Counted from the first letter of the stretch, positions 25,501-34,601 are shown. The stretch: DNA of 64,000 nt from Streptomyces sp. col6 (GCF_008042035.1 NZ_RDBL01000002.1:579432-643431); one strand, 5' to 3'. Notes: generated from the sequence alone by a model not told the origin. Numbers and translations: made by a program.

Positions 25501-27084
25501 TTGAGCGAGTACGACTACATCGTCGTCGGGGCGGGTTCGGCCGGCTGCGTGCTGGCCGCGCGGCTGTCCGAGGATCCCACCGTCCGGGTCGCCCTCGTCG
25601 AGTCGGGCGGGCCCGATCGCAAGCAGGAGATCCGTATCCCGGCCGCGTTCCCGAAGCTGTTCAAGACCCCGTTCGACTGGGACTTCAGCACGGTGAAGCA
25701 GCAGGCGCTGGGCGGCCGTGAGCTCTTCTGGCCGCGCGGTCACACCCTCGGCGGCTCGTCCTCGATCAACGCCATGATGTGGGTGCGCGGCCACCGCGAC
25801 GACTACGACGCGTGGGCCGGCGCCGCCGGGCCGGAGTGGGGCCACGACGCGATCGTGCCCTACTTCCGGCGCGCCGAGCGGTGGGCCGGTCCCACCGCGC
25901 CCGGCACGGTGTACGGCACCGAGGGCCCGCTGCACATCGCGCCGCCCCGCAGTCCGTCCCCGCTGACCGCCGACTTCGTCGCCGCCTGCCGCGAGGACGG
26001 GCTGCCGTTCCTCGGCGAACTGAACGTCCCCGACCACAGCGGGGTCGCCATGACACCCGTCAACCAGCGGCGCGGGCGGCGCTGGAGCGCGGCCGACGGC
26101 TACCTGAAGCCGGCCGCCCGGCGCGCCAATCTGGACGTCCTCCCGCACACCCGCGTCCGCGCCCTCGCCTTCGACGGCGACCGTGCCACCGGGGTGCTGA
26201 CCGAGGGATCCGGCACGCTCACCGCCCGCCGCGAGGTGATCCTCAGCGCCGGTGCCATCGGCTCCCCGCATCTGCTGCTGCGCTCGGGCATCGGCGACCC
26301 CGGCGAACTGCGCGACGCGGGCATCGAGGTGCGGGCCGCCTCCCCGGACGTCGGGCGCAACCTTCAGGACCACCTGTCCTTCGCCGTCACCCTGCACTGC
26401 CCGCGCCCGGTGACCATGACCGGCGCCGACACCCCGGCGAACATCGCCCGCTACCTGCTGGCCGGGCGCGGACCGCTCAGTTCCAACCTGGCCGAGGCCG
26501 TCGCCTTCGTACGCAGCGCGTCGGAGCCGGCCGCCCCGGACCTCGAACTCATCTTCGCCCCGGCGCCGTTCATCGACCACGGGCTCACCCCGCCCACCGA
26601 GCACGGCATCACCATCGGCGTCGTCCTGCTCCAGCCGGAGAGCACCGGCCGCATCACCCTGGACCCGGACCACCCGGACCCCGGCTCGGCCCTGCGGATC
26701 GATCCGGGCTACCTGGCCGCCGAGGCCGATCTGCGGTGCCTGACCGACGGTGTGCGCCACGCCGAACGGCTCTTCGCCCACCCGGCCCTCACCGCGCACA
26801 CGTCGACCCCCATGGGCCACTACCCGGGGCAGGTCGACGACGACCGCCTCGCCGAGGCGATCCGGACCGGGGCGGAGACCCTCTACCACCCCGTCGGCAC
26901 CTGCCGGATGGGCGAGGACACCGGCTCGGTCACCGACCCCCGGCTCAGGGTGCGCGGCGTCCGGGGCCTGCGCGTCGTCGACGCCTCCGTCATGCCGCGC
27001 ATCACCCGGGGCCACACCCACGCGCCCACGGTCGCCATCGCCGAGAAGGCCGCCGAACTGATCAGGCAGGACGCCCGGCGGTAG
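25501..27084 (+). CDS. GMC-family FAD-dependent oxidoreductase, choline/alcohol dehydrogenase-like (527 aa)
   Basis: Oxidises an alcohol using FAD. The TTG start at 25501 has GGAGGAG upstream and is the first codon giving the canonical N-terminus [16 protein letters not shown] (dinucleotide-binding GxGxxG at residues 10-15). The GMC signature 1 ([21 protein letters not shown], about 79-99) and signature 2 ([18 protein letters not shown], about 249-266) are present. The catalytic His is in [10 protein letters not shown] near residue 463, and a second conserved residue pair lies in [19 protein letters not shown]. The substrate cannot be told; aliphatic alcohol and choline dehydrogenases are the nearest characterised relatives. 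Confidence 0.9.
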   Translation: MSEYDYIVVGAGSAGCVLAARLSEDPTVRVALVESGGPDRKQEIRIPAAFPKLFKTPFDWDFSTVKQQALGGRELFWPRGHTLGGSSSINAMMWVRGHRDDYDAWAGAAGPEWGHDAIVPYFRRAERWAGPTAPGTVYGTEGPLHIAPPRSPSPLTADFVAACREDGLPFLGELNVPDHSGVAMTPVNQRRGRRWSAADGYLKPAARRANLDVLPHTRVRALAFDGDRATGVLTEGSGTLTARREVILSAGAIGSPHLLLRSGIGDPGELRDAGIEVRAASPDVGRNLQDHLSFAVTLHCPRPVTMTGADTPANIARYLLAGRGPLSSNLAEAVAFVRSASEPAAPDLELIFAPAPFIDHGLTPPTEHGITIGVVLLQPESTGRITLDPDHPDPGSALRIDPGYLAAEADLRCLTDGVRHAERLFAHPALTAHTSTPMGHYPGQVDDDRLAEAIRTGAETLYHPVGTCRMGEDTGSVTDPRLRVRGVRGLRVVDASVMPRITRGHTHAPTVAIAEKAAELIRQDARR

Positions 27085-27098
27085 CCCCCGCGAGGGGC
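27084..27098. terminator. Short hairpin between convergent oxidoreductase and chitosanase genes
   Basis: GCCCC and GGGGC flank CGCGA at 27084-27098 in a 30-base convergent gap. The stem is only five base pairs, so it is a weak call. Confidence 0.3.
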
Positions 27099-27114
27099 CG
27101 CCGCCGGACGGGGA

Positions 27115-28047
27115 TCACGACGGGATGCGGAACGTCTCGCCGTACATCTTCCAGGTCAGCGGCGGCTCCAGGTCCAGTTCGCCGTCCTCCAGGAACACGC
27201 GCTGCGCGGTGTCGATGCGCGAGGTGTCGTGCTGCTGGTTCTTCTTCGACTTCATCACGGCCCGAGCGGTGTCCAGGAAGATGTCCAGGTACGCCGACTC
27301 GTCACCGCCCTCCGTGACCGTGTCCGCCTCGGCCAGCGCCGCCTGCCGGATGCCGTAGAACGAGTCCGCCTCGTGCCCCGGCCCCTGGAGCACCATGGTG
27401 TCGAAGTAGATGTACTGGCCCAGCGCGCCGAGCCCGTCGAGCTTCGCGAGGCGCACCGCCGGCTCGAAGAACTGCTTGTCGCGGACCTCCTCCTGCGCCG
27501 CGCGGAACGCCGGGTCCTCGGCAGCCTTCTTCCACGCGGCCGTGAACCCGGGGTCCAGGCCCTTGTGCGAGCCGGTCCCGTCGACCTTGCGCAGCGCCGG
27601 GAGGAACGGGGCCAGCGGGTTGTCCGGATGGTCCTTCGTGAACGCCTCGACGAACACCAGCATGTCGTGCGTACCGGAGCAGAACCCGACGAGGCCCGCC
27701 GCGTAGCCGGTGCCGTCGCCGCTGTCCTCGATCGTCCCGTACTGGCTGCGCCAGTCCAGGGTGGAACCCTCGGCGCTGGCCAGCAGCTGCCACGCGACCT
27801 CGCGCATCTTCGGAGCGGCGAGCCCGGCAGGTGCCTTCTCGACCTGCTCGTTCATCTCCTCGCGCTCCTCGTCGTCCGCCGCGGCGAACGGGTCCGGGTT
27901 CACCGGCCCGGTCGCGGTCGCCTCGGCCCTGGGGGAGTCCGTGGGCAGTCCGGAGTCGTCTCCGCCGCCGCTGTTGAACACGAGGGAGACGGCTATCGCC
28001 AGCGGCGCACCGATGAGAACGAAGCGGGTCACAGGTTTCACCGGCAC
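27115..28047 (-). CDS. Chitosanase, glycoside hydrolase family 46 (310 aa)
   Basis: Secreted endo-enzyme hydrolysing chitosan. The core starts near residue 80 and carries the GH46 catalytic region: SAEGSTLDW with catalytic Glu93, then GTIEDSGDGTGY with Asp111, the same 18-residue spacing as Glu22/Asp40 in Streptomyces chitosanase N174. GFCSGTHDML and QYIYFDTMVLQGPG are further family blocks. The N-terminus (VTRFVLIGAPLAIAVSLVFN) is a signal anchor followed by a linker of about 55 residues rich in Asp, Pro and Ala, longer than in the secreted enzymes, so it may stay membrane-tethered. I use GTG 28047; ATG 28080 and GTG 28041 are also possible. It is divergent from the next gene. Confidence 0.9.
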   Translation of the reverse strand: MPVKPVTRFVLIGAPLAIAVSLVFNSGGGDDSGLPTDSPRAEATATGPVNPDPFAAADDEEREEMNEQVEKAPAGLAAPKMREVAWQLLASAEGSTLDWRSQYGTIEDSGDGTGYAAGLVGFCSGTHDMLVFVEAFTKDHPDNPLAPFLPALRKVDGTGSHKGLDPGFTAAWKKAAEDPAFRAAQEEVRDKQFFEPAVRLAKLDGLGALGQYIYFDTMVLQGPGHEADSFYGIRQAALAEADTVTEGGDESAYLDIFLDTARAVMKSKKNQQHDTSRIDTAQRVFLEDGELDLEPPLTWKMYGETFRIPS

Positions 28048-28104
28048 AGCGTACGGTTCCCGCCCGCCCGGGGAGGGCATACCCCCGCACGGCAGAATCG
28101 GCCC

Positions 28105-31100
28105 ATGACCGACGCCCTGCTGAAGGCCCTCGATCCGCTTCCGTACCCCGCGCGCGTGCGTGAACTCGCCGCCCGCGCACGCGTTCTGTCCGCTTCGGGG
28201 GAATTGCGTGCCGTGCTGGACGAGCTGGACGGCGGCGGGCCGCACGAGCGGGCGACGGCCGTGGTCGCGGCGGCCGTCGGCCGCGACGGGGAGTGGATCG
28301 CCGCGCACCTCGCCGACCCGGACCCCTTCGTTCAGGGGCATGCCCTGCGAGTCGCCCGGAGCCTCGGTGTACCGGACGAGGCGTACGAACAGGCCCTGGA
28401 CGACCTGCCCCGCACCGCGCGCCGTCGCCTCCTGAGGGCCGTCGTCGCCGACGGGCGCGCCGGTCTCGCCGTCCGGCTCGTCGACCGGGTGCGCGCCGAC
28501 TGGGGCGACGCCGAGGCGGCCGTGCTGCTGCCGGGCTGCCCCGCCGAGGCCGTCGCCCGGCTGCTGCCCGAACTGCTGTACGCCGTACGCGGCTGGAGCG
28601 GCCTGGGCCGCCGCCACCCCGGCCCCCTCCTGGACGCCGTCGAACGACAGCTCGCCGAACTGCCCGAACCGCAGCGCGCCGAGTGGTGGCGGCGCTACGC
28701 ACCCGGGGTCGCCGCCACCGTCGCCTCCCGGCCCGGACGCGTCCTCGATCTCCTCGAACGCCTCGGCCCCGTGAGCCTGCCGTGGCAGCTGTCGCGCAGC
28801 CTCGGCGCCCTGGCGGCGGCCGACCCGGCCCGGACCGCGCGGCTCCTGCTGCGTACCGCCAACCGTCCGCTGCTGGAGCGCGGCGCGCGCACGCTCCGGG
28901 CCGGGCTCCTGGTCCGCCTGGCCCGTACCGCGCCCGACGGGCTCGTCGTGGAGCTGGGCCGGGCCATGGCCCAGGACTCCGACGGGTTCGCCCGCCTCCT
29001 CGCCGCACTCCCGCCGGGCCGGCGCACCGCGCTGCACGCCTCGGTCACGGCCGGGCGCGGTCCGGGCGGTCCCGCCGTCGACACGGCCCTGCTCGACGCG
29101 CTGCCCCGCAGCGGTGTCACCGACGAGGCCCGCCGCATGGCCGCCCGCGCGGCCGAACGCGGCGAGGACTGGCACACCGTGCTGCTCGCCGAGTCCTACC
29201 TCCCGGCCGCCGAGGTGTGGGAGAAGCTGCTCGCCGCCACCCGCCGGCCGACGGCGGCCGACCGGGCCCTCGTCTGGCCGCTGCTCGTCCGCAACGCCGG
29301 GCGCACCGGCGCGCCCGGACCCGTCGCCGTACTGCTCGACGACATGGCGAGGCTCCGCAACGAACAGGACCCCGTCCGCTCGGCCGCCCTGCTCGCCCTC
29401 GCGCGCATCCCCGCGGACCTGTTCACCGAGGCCATGGAACCCGCCCTGGACCGGCTCGCCGCCGACGCCGTCGAGGCCCGGGACTCCTCGCACGCCACCC
29501 GGCACGCCCTGAGCACCCTCGCCGTGCGGCTGCTGCGCGAACACGCCGTCACGGGCCGCCGCTCTCTGGTCAGCTGGTCGTTGCGCACCCTGGTCCGCAT
29601 CTCCGGCAGCACCGGCGGCGCCGACCTCGGCCACCTCGACCGCACCCTGCGCCGGGGCCAGGAGCACGACGTCTTCGAGGCCCTGCGGCCGTGGCTGGAG
29701 GCGGGCGCCGAGAAGAGCGACTACGGGCTGGTGTTCGCGCTCACCCGGGCCCTGGGCCGCCGCGCTGCCGGGCTCCCCGAGCTCCAGGACCTGCTGTGGC
29801 AGGCGATCCGCTACGGCTCGGTCACCACCGCCCGGACCGCCGTCCGGCTGTGGCTCGAACCGGACGCGGACCGGGGCGGGCGCGTCGAGCGGCTGCTCGC
29901 GCTCGACCCGTCCGCCGGCACCTTGCCCGAAGTGCTGCGGGTCCTCACCCACAGCCGCACCGACCTCCTCGACCCGTACCTGGCAACCCCGCCGCCGCAC
30001 GGCCGCTTCCTGACACCCGGCAGGCCCTGGACCGTCCACCCCGGGCCCGAGATCCGCCGCTGGGTGCCCCGCCAGCACCGCGCCGCCGAACGCGCCCTGA
30101 GGCGTGCCGCCCGCGACGAGAAGCTGCCGCTGCACGGACGTGCCCGCGCGGTCGCGGCCCTTGCCCGCATCCCGGGGACCGGCGCGGACTCCGTACGGGA
30201 GTGGACCGGCTCGGACGACGTGGTGCTCGCCGAGGCCGCCCTCACCGCCCTCGGCCACACCGACCGGGCCCCCGGGGTGCTGCCCGACCTGCTCGCCCAC
30301 ACCGGGGACGACCGGGCCCGGGTCGCCGTCTTCGCGGCCGGCCGCGCCTCCCAGGACGTCCGGCCCTCCGTCCTCGCCCCGCTGCTGCGCGCCCGCCTGG
30401 CCCCCGGCACCGGCAAGGTCACCAGCCGCAAGGAGGCCGTCCGCCTCGCCGTGTCCCGGCTGCCCCGGGAGACCGCGGCCGGCCTGGTCGCCGAGGGCTA
30501 CGAGGTTCCCGAGCAGCACCCCGACGTGCGGGCAGCCTGCGTGGCCGCCGCCATCGAACTCCTCGGCGACGAGCGCATGTGGCGGCTGCTCGCCGAAGCC
30601 GCCGCCGGGCCCGCCGTGCTGCGCACCGCCGTCCTGCGCGTGCGGCCCATGGACCTGCCCGCCGCGCACCGCACCGGCTACGCACGCCTGGTGCGGGAGG
30701 TGTGCGGCACGGACGACGAGGAACTGGCCGCATCCGCCCACGCGGTGGTGGCGCGCTGGATACCGTGGGAGCCGGGCATCTGCGAGGTGCTGGCCGCCGC
30801 CACGACGGACCTGGCGCGCCGCCGCTCCTGGCGCTCGGCCGCCGACGCGCTGGCCGGGGCGGCGGCCGCGGTCTCGGGAGAGGCCGCGCGGGCGTTCATG
30901 GGGGCGCTGGGCGTTCTGGCGGACACCGTGGAGATGGACGACGCGGGCAGCGACCGCGACCGGCCGGCGCGACAGCGCACCGTCCACCTGGTGAACCGGC
31001 TGGCGGCGGCGGCCGGGGCGCACCCCGACGCCGCAGTGCGCTCGGTCCTCACCGCCGCCGGTGAACTCCTCGCCCGCCACCGCGACCACGTACCGCAGGC

Positions 31101-31467
31101 CGCCGAACTGCTGGTCGGGGCGGTGGACCCGGACAGCGGGCCCGACGCCCTGTACGCCGCCCTCGACCGGCTCGCGCTGCTGCACAGGGGGCGGCCCGTG
31201 CTCGCCGCCCGCACCGCCCTCGCGTTCGGCAGGAACCAGGGGATCCCGCGGGGCGAGGAGGAGGCGGCGACGCTGCTCGCGGTGGCCGGGAGCCTCGCGG
31301 AGGACGGCGGCCTCGCGCACGGCCTGTTCGCGGTGCGGCTGGTCGCGGCGGGCGGCCGGCACACGGGCTGGAGCGGGCCGTGGCGCACCCAGCTGCGGCA
31401 GCTGCGGCGGCATCCGGAGGGGGAGGTGCGCGACGCGGCGTACGCGGAGGTGACGGTCCGGGAGTGA
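28105..31467 (+). CDS. Large HEAT-repeat-like protein of unknown function (1120 aa)
   Basis: ATG 28105 begins MTDALLKALDPLPYPARVRELAARAR. The whole protein is alpha-helical with repeating amphipathic helix pairs rich in Ala, Leu and Arg. Examples are VLAEAALTALGHTDRAPGVLPDLLAH, followed by ARVAVFAAGRASQDVRPSVLAPLL, and AVRLAVSRLPRETAAGLVAEGY. This is the pattern of HEAT/ARM-type solenoids. No catalytic motif, signal peptide or membrane segment is visible, so it should be a cytoplasmic scaffold. Similar giant proteins occur in Streptomyces without assigned function. The start lies 57 bases from the divergent chitosanase start. The very high GC leaves several long antisense frames open, which are not genes. 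Confidence 0.8.
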   Translation: MTDALLKALDPLPYPARVRELAARARVLSASGELRAVLDELDGGGPHERATAVVAAAVGRDGEWIAAHLADPDPFVQGHALRVARSLGVPDEAYEQALDDLPRTARRRLLRAVVADGRAGLAVRLVDRVRADWGDAEAAVLLPGCPAEAVARLLPELLYAVRGWSGLGRRHPGPLLDAVERQLAELPEPQRAEWWRRYAPGVAATVASRPGRVLDLLERLGPVSLPWQLSRSLGALAAADPARTARLLLRTANRPLLERGARTLRAGLLVRLARTAPDGLVVELGRAMAQDSDGFARLLAALPPGRRTALHASVTAGRGPGGPAVDTALLDALPRSGVTDEARRMAARAAERGEDWHTVLLAESYLPAAEVWEKLLAATRRPTAADRALVWPLLVRNAGRTGAPGPVAVLLDDMARLRNEQDPVRSAALLALARIPADLFTEAMEPALDRLAADAVEARDSSHATRHALSTLAVRLLREHAVTGRRSLVSWSLRTLVRISGSTGGADLGHLDRTLRRGQEHDVFEALRPWLEAGAEKSDYGLVFALTRALGRRAAGLPELQDLLWQAIRYGSVTTARTAVRLWLEPDADRGGRVERLLALDPSAGTLPEVLRVLTHSRTDLLDPYLATPPPHGRFLTPGRPWTVHPGPEIRRWVPRQHRAAERALRRAARDEKLPLHGRARAVAALARIPGTGADSVREWTGSDDVVLAEAALTALGHTDRAPGVLPDLLAHTGDDRARVAVFAAGRASQDVRPSVLAPLLRARLAPGTGKVTSRKEAVRLAVSRLPRETAAGLVAEGYEVPEQHPDVRAACVAAAIELLGDERMWRLLAEAAAGPAVLRTAVLRVRPMDLPAAHRTGYARLVREVCGTDDEELAASAHAVVARWIPWEPGICEVLAAATTDLARRRSWRSAADALAGAAAAVSGEAARAFMGALGVLADTVEMDDAGSDRDRPARQRTVHLVNRLAAAAGAHPDAAVRSVLTAAGELLARHRDHVPQAAELLVGAVDPDSGPDALYAALDRLALLHRGRPVLAARTALAFGRNQGIPRGEEEAATLLAVAGSLAEDGGLAHGLFAVRLVAAGGRHTGWSGPWRTQLRQLRRHPEGEVRDAAYAEVTVRE

Positions 31468-31487
31468 GCGGACCCCCGGAACCGTCC

Positions 31488-31518
31488 GGCCGCCTCCCCG
31501 GTGTCCGGGGCGGCGGCC
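31488..31518. terminator. Bidirectional terminator between the HEAT-like and desaturase genes
   Basis: A 14-bp stem with one mismatch: bases 31488-31501 (starting GGCCGCC) pair with 31505-31518 (ending GGCGGCC) around loop TGT. It lies centrally in the 61-base convergent gap. Confidence 0.7.
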
Positions 31519-31528
31519 CTTCGTGCGG

Positions 31529-32503
31529 TCAGCCCTGGGCGCGGGCCGCCATCCGCGCCTTGCGCGCGGCGAGCTTCTCGTCGAACTTCGCCGCCTCGGA
31601 GTCCAGCCCGTGCATGTACAGGCCGAGCTCCTCCTGCGCCTTCAGGCCCTCCGGGCCGAGGCCGTCGATCTCCAGCACCTTCAGATAGCGCAGCACCGGC
31701 TGGATGACGTCGTCGTGGTGGATGCGCATGTTGTAGATCTCGCCGATCGCCATCTGCGCGGCGGCCCGCTCGAAGCCGGGCATGCCGTGGCCGGGCATCC
31801 GGAAGTTGACGACGACGTCGCGCACGGACTGCATCGTCAGGTCCGGAGCCAGCTGGAAGGCCGCGCCCAGGAGGTTGCGGTAGAACACCATGTGCAGGTT
31901 CTCGTCGGTCGCGATGCGCGCCAGCATGCGGTCGCAGACCGGGTCGCCCGACTGGTGGCCGGTGTTGCGGTGCGAGACGCGGGTCGCCAGCTCCTGGAAG
32001 GCCACATAGGCCACGGAGTGCAGCATCGAGTGCCGGTTGTCCGACTCGAAGCCCTCCGCCATGTGCGCCATCCGGAACTGCTCCAGCTTGTCCGGGTCGA
32101 CCGCGCGCGAGGTGAGCAGGTAGTCCCGCATCACGATGCCGTGCCGGCCCTCCTCGGCCGTCCAGCGGTGCACCCAGGTGCCCCAGGCGCCGTCGCGGCC
32201 GAAGAGCGTGGCGATCTCGTGGTGGTAGCTGGGGAGGTTGTCCTCGGTGAGGAGGTTGACCACGAGGGCGATCTTGCCGATGTCGGTGACCTTGGACTGT
32301 TCGGACCGCCAGGCCTCGCCGTCCTCGAAGACGCCGGGGAAGTTGCGCCCGTCGGAGAACGGCACGTACTCGTGCGGCATCCAGTCCTTGGCGACCTTGA
32401 GATGCCGGTTGAGCTCCTTCTCGACCACCTCTTCCAGCGCGAACAGGAGGTGGGCATCGGTCCACTCCTGTGAACTGCCGAGATGGGGAGAAGTGATCGT
32501 CAT
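31529..32503 (-). CDS. Acyl-ACP desaturase, soluble diiron FAB2/DesA type (324 aa)
   Basis: Introduces a double bond into an acyl chain carried on ACP, using two iron ions. Diiron ligand motifs are visible: an N-terminal EEVVEKE helix, LTEDNLPSYHHEI (about 87-99), AEEGRH (about 116-121) and ATDENLH (about 199-205). Together they give the two E/D-x-x-H pairs of the ferritin-like fold. There are no transmembrane helices, which separates it from membrane desaturases. ATG 32503 follows AGGAG. The leader holds three copies of the half-site CGTAGGT as a palindrome plus a third arm, so transcription is very probably controlled by a fatty-acid-responsive repressor. The product would set membrane unsaturation. 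Confidence 0.92.
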   Translation of the reverse strand: MTITSPHLGSSQEWTDAHLLFALEEVVEKELNRHLKVAKDWMPHEYVPFSDGRNFPGVFEDGEAWRSEQSKVTDIGKIALVVNLLTEDNLPSYHHEIATLFGRDGAWGTWVHRWTAEEGRHGIVMRDYLLTSRAVDPDKLEQFRMAHMAEGFESDNRHSMLHSVAYVAFQELATRVSHRNTGHQSGDPVCDRMLARIATDENLHMVFYRNLLGAAFQLAPDLTMQSVRDVVVNFRMPGHGMPGFERAAAQMAIGEIYNMRIHHDDVIQPVLRYLKVLEIDGLGPEGLKAQEELGLYMHGLDSEAAKFDEKLAARKARMAARAQG

Positions 32504-32528
32504 GGAGGCTCCTGGGGACGGGAGAATT

Positions 32529-32563
32529 ACCTACGGACTCGTAGGTTACGAGACCGTAGGTTA
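32529..32563 (-). promoter_or_regulatory. Operator upstream of the desaturase: palindrome plus third half-site
   Basis: ACCTACG (32529-32535) and CGTAGGT (32540-32546) form a perfect 7-4-7 dyad. A third CGTAGGTTA follows at 32555-32563, spaced about one and a half turns. The sites lie 26-60 bases before the desaturase start and are clearly less GC-rich than the surroundings, so they overlap the likely promoter. The layout suggests cooperative binding of a TetR-like regulator, comparable in principle with DesT or FadR-type control of desaturases; the identity is inferred. Confidence 0.65.
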
Positions 32564-32633
32564 AAGCGACGGTAAGGCCCAAGCCAAGCCCGAACGGGCG
32601 ACCATCGCTCACTCTGTGTCACCATCGGCGGAG

Positions 32634-32661
32634 GGGTACGCGGAGAGCCCCCCGCGTACCC
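32634..32661 (-). terminator. Terminator of the ABC-F gene
   Basis: GGGTACGCGG (32634-32643) and CCGCGTACCC (32652-32661) form a perfect 10-bp stem with an 8-base loop, 10 bases beyond the ABC-F stop codon at 32671. Confidence 0.75.
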
Positions 32662-32670
32662 ACGGCCGTG

Positions 32671-34302
32671 TCAGAGCCCGGCGCGCACCTCCTCGGCCGT
32701 CGTGGCGCGCAGTTCGCCGTCGAGCAGCAGCCAGCGCGTGATTCCCAGCGACTCCAGGAACGGCACGTCGTGACTGGCCACGACGAGCGCTCCCTCGTAC
32801 GCGTCGAGGGCCGCGGTCAGCTTGCGCACACTGGCCATGTCCAGGTTGTTCGTCGGCTCGTCCAGCATCAGCAGCCGCGGAGCCGGCTCGGCCAGCAGCA
32901 GCGCCGCCAGCGCCGCCCGGAACCGCTCCCCGCCCGACAGGGTGCCCGCGGCCCGGTCCGCCCGCGCGCCCTTGAACAGAAAGTGTGCCAGCCTCGCCCG
33001 GATGTGGTTGTTCGTGGCGTCCGGCGCGAACCGCGCCACGTTCTCCACCACGCTCAGCCCGTCATCCAGCACATCGAGCCGCTGTGGCAGGAAACGCAGC
33101 GGGACCTCGGTCACCGCCTCCCCGGACACGGGCGCCAGCTCACCGGCGAGCGTACGCAGCAGCGTGGTCTTGCCCGCTCCGTTGCGCCCCACCAGCGCGA
33201 TGCGCTCCGGACCGCGCACCTCGTACTGCCCGCGGACCCGTGCCCCGTACGCGAGTTCCAGATCGCGCAGCACCAGTACGCCCCGGCCCGGATGGACCTT
33301 GGTGCGCGGCAGCTCGACCCGGATCTCGTCGTCGTCGCGCACCGCGTCGACGGCGTCGTCCAGGCGCTCCTTCGCGTCGGCCAGCCGGCTCGTGTGCATC
33401 AGGCGCTGCTTGCCAGCCGACTCCTGGGCGGAGCGTTTGCGGGCGCTCGCGGCGATCTTCGGCACACTGCCCTGCTCGAACAGCTTCTGCCCGTACCGTC
33501 TGCGCCGGGCCGCCTTGACCTGGGATTCGGCCAGTTCACGCTTCTGCCGCTGCACGTCGGCCTCCGCGACCCGCACCATGCGTTCGGCCGCCTCCTGCTC
33601 GACGGCGAGCGCCTCCTCGTACGCGGAGAGGTTGCCGCCGTACCAGGTGACCGTGGAGTCGCGCAGGTCGGCGATCTGGTCGACGCGCTCCAGGAGTTCG
33701 CGGTCGTGGCTGACGACGATCAGCACCCCGTGCCAGGCGTCGACCGCCGCGTACAGCCGCTGCCTGGCGTACAGGTCCAGGTTGTTGGTCGGCTCGTCGA
33801 GCAGCAGCACGCCGGGCCGGGCCAGCAGCAGCGCGGCCAGCCGCAGCAGCACGCACTCGCCGCCCGACATCTCGCCGATCGTGCGGTCGAGCCCGATGTG
33901 GCCGAGGCCCAGTCCGTCGAGCGTGGCACGGGCCCGCTCCTCGACGTCCCAGTCGTCGCCGACCGCGGCGAACCGCTCCTCGCCGACGTCACCGGCCTCG
34001 ATGGCGTGCAGTGCCTCGCGGACCGCGTCGATGCCGAGCGCGGTGTCGACCCGCAACTCCGTGTCCAGGACCAGGTTCTGCGGCAGATATCCCACGTCGC
34101 CGGACACGCTGATCCGGCCCCCGGTGGGCCGGAGTTCTCCGGCGAGCAGCTGCAGGAGGGTCGATTTGCCGGCCCCGTTGAGGCCGATGAGCCCCGTGCG
34201 GCCGGGGCCCACGGTGAGATCGAGTGACTCCAGCGCCCAGCTGCCGTCGGGCCAGGCGAAGGAGAGGGACGAGCAGGTGAGATGGGCCGTGGGGGCAGAC
34301 AT
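32671..34302 (-). CDS. ABC-F family ATPase, possible ribosome-protection type (543 aa)
   Basis: A soluble twin-ABC protein without membrane domain. First cassette: Walker A GLNGAGKST (about 39-47), signature MSGGE (about 142) and LLLDEPTNNLDL. Second cassette: GRNGAGKTT (about 371), LSGGE and MLDEPTNNLDMASV. The linker between them is charged and helical (AERMVRVAEADVQRQKRELAESQVKAARRRR), as in the interdomain arm that reaches the ribosomal P site. ABC-F proteins protect ribosomes from antibiotics or resolve stalled ribosomes. ATG 34302 is preceded by GGGAGATT. The 300-base leader contains pairing segments and a possible leader peptide, described separately, which favours the antibiotic-inducible class. 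Confidence 0.88.
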   Translation of the reverse strand: MSAPTAHLTCSSLSFAWPDGSWALESLDLTVGPGRTGLIGLNGAGKSTLLQLLAGELRPTGGRISVSGDVGYLPQNLVLDTELRVDTALGIDAVREALHAIEAGDVGEERFAAVGDDWDVEERARATLDGLGLGHIGLDRTIGEMSGGECVLLRLAALLLARPGVLLLDEPTNNLDLYARQRLYAAVDAWHGVLIVVSHDRELLERVDQIADLRDSTVTWYGGNLSAYEEALAVEQEAAERMVRVAEADVQRQKRELAESQVKAARRRRYGQKLFEQGSVPKIAASARKRSAQESAGKQRLMHTSRLADAKERLDDAVDAVRDDDEIRVELPRTKVHPGRGVLVLRDLELAYGARVRGQYEVRGPERIALVGRNGAGKTTLLRTLAGELAPVSGEAVTEVPLRFLPQRLDVLDDGLSVVENVARFAPDATNNHIRARLAHFLFKGARADRAAGTLSGGERFRAALAALLLAEPAPRLLMLDEPTNNLDMASVRKLTAALDAYEGALVVASHDVPFLESLGITRWLLLDGELRATTAEEVRAGL

Positions 34303-34341
34303 GAGGAATCTCCCGGTTGCGAGGAAGGACAGGGCAACGGG

Positions 34342-34496
34342 GTGAGACACCGGCCACTGGCGTTCCGCGGAATTCCGGGATGACGGAAGGAAGGCCCTGG
34401 TCACGGAGGACGGCTCAAGGAGCTGAGGTCACACTCGGGCGCGCGGGCACGGCAAAGACCGGGCACGGGGCGCGACACGGTGTCTCACGACCTCAG
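34342..34496 (-). promoter_or_regulatory. ABC-F leader with two interlocking complementary pairs
   Basis: In transcript order the leader holds A = CTGAGGTC (34496-34489), B = GTGAGACACCG (34488-34478, directly next to A), C = GACCTCAG (34430-34423) and D = CGGTGTCTCAC (34352-34342). A is perfectly complementary to C (8 bp) and B to D (11 bp). Because the order is A-B-C-D the two helices cross. They would form a pseudoknot or, more likely, alternative structures, as expected of an attenuator. D ends about 40 bases before the ABC-F start, so the B-D helix could affect access to it. Confidence 0.45.
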
Positions 34497-34517
34497 ATCT
34501 GCAACGTCCTGCTCCAT
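34485..34517 (-). CDS. Possible 10-codon leader peptide (MEQDVADLRS) before the ABC-F gene
   Basis: ATG at 34517, ten codons, TGA at 34485-34487. The last codons and the stop overlap leader segments A and B, so a ribosome stalled at its end would mask both and leave C and D free. Short leader ORFs with this logic are known for inducible ABC-F resistance genes. No good ribosome binding site precedes it, and a 10-codon frame can arise by chance. Confidence 0.25.
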   Translation of the reverse strand: MEQDVADLRS

Positions 34518-34601
34518 TCAGCGACGACAAGGACGCCGACGACGGTACGGGGGCCCCGGAGAGGGAGCAAGCGAATTAACGGGCCCCGCGCGGCAGCGTA
34601 T

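Noticed and set aside
27115-31413. A 1432-codon leftward open frame covering the whole HEAT-like gene and the chitosanase
   Set aside because: Only its last 310 codons (from 28047) are a real gene, GH46 chitosanase. The rest is a low-complexity Gly/Arg/Ala-rich antisense shadow of the rightward HEAT-like gene, common at this GC content.
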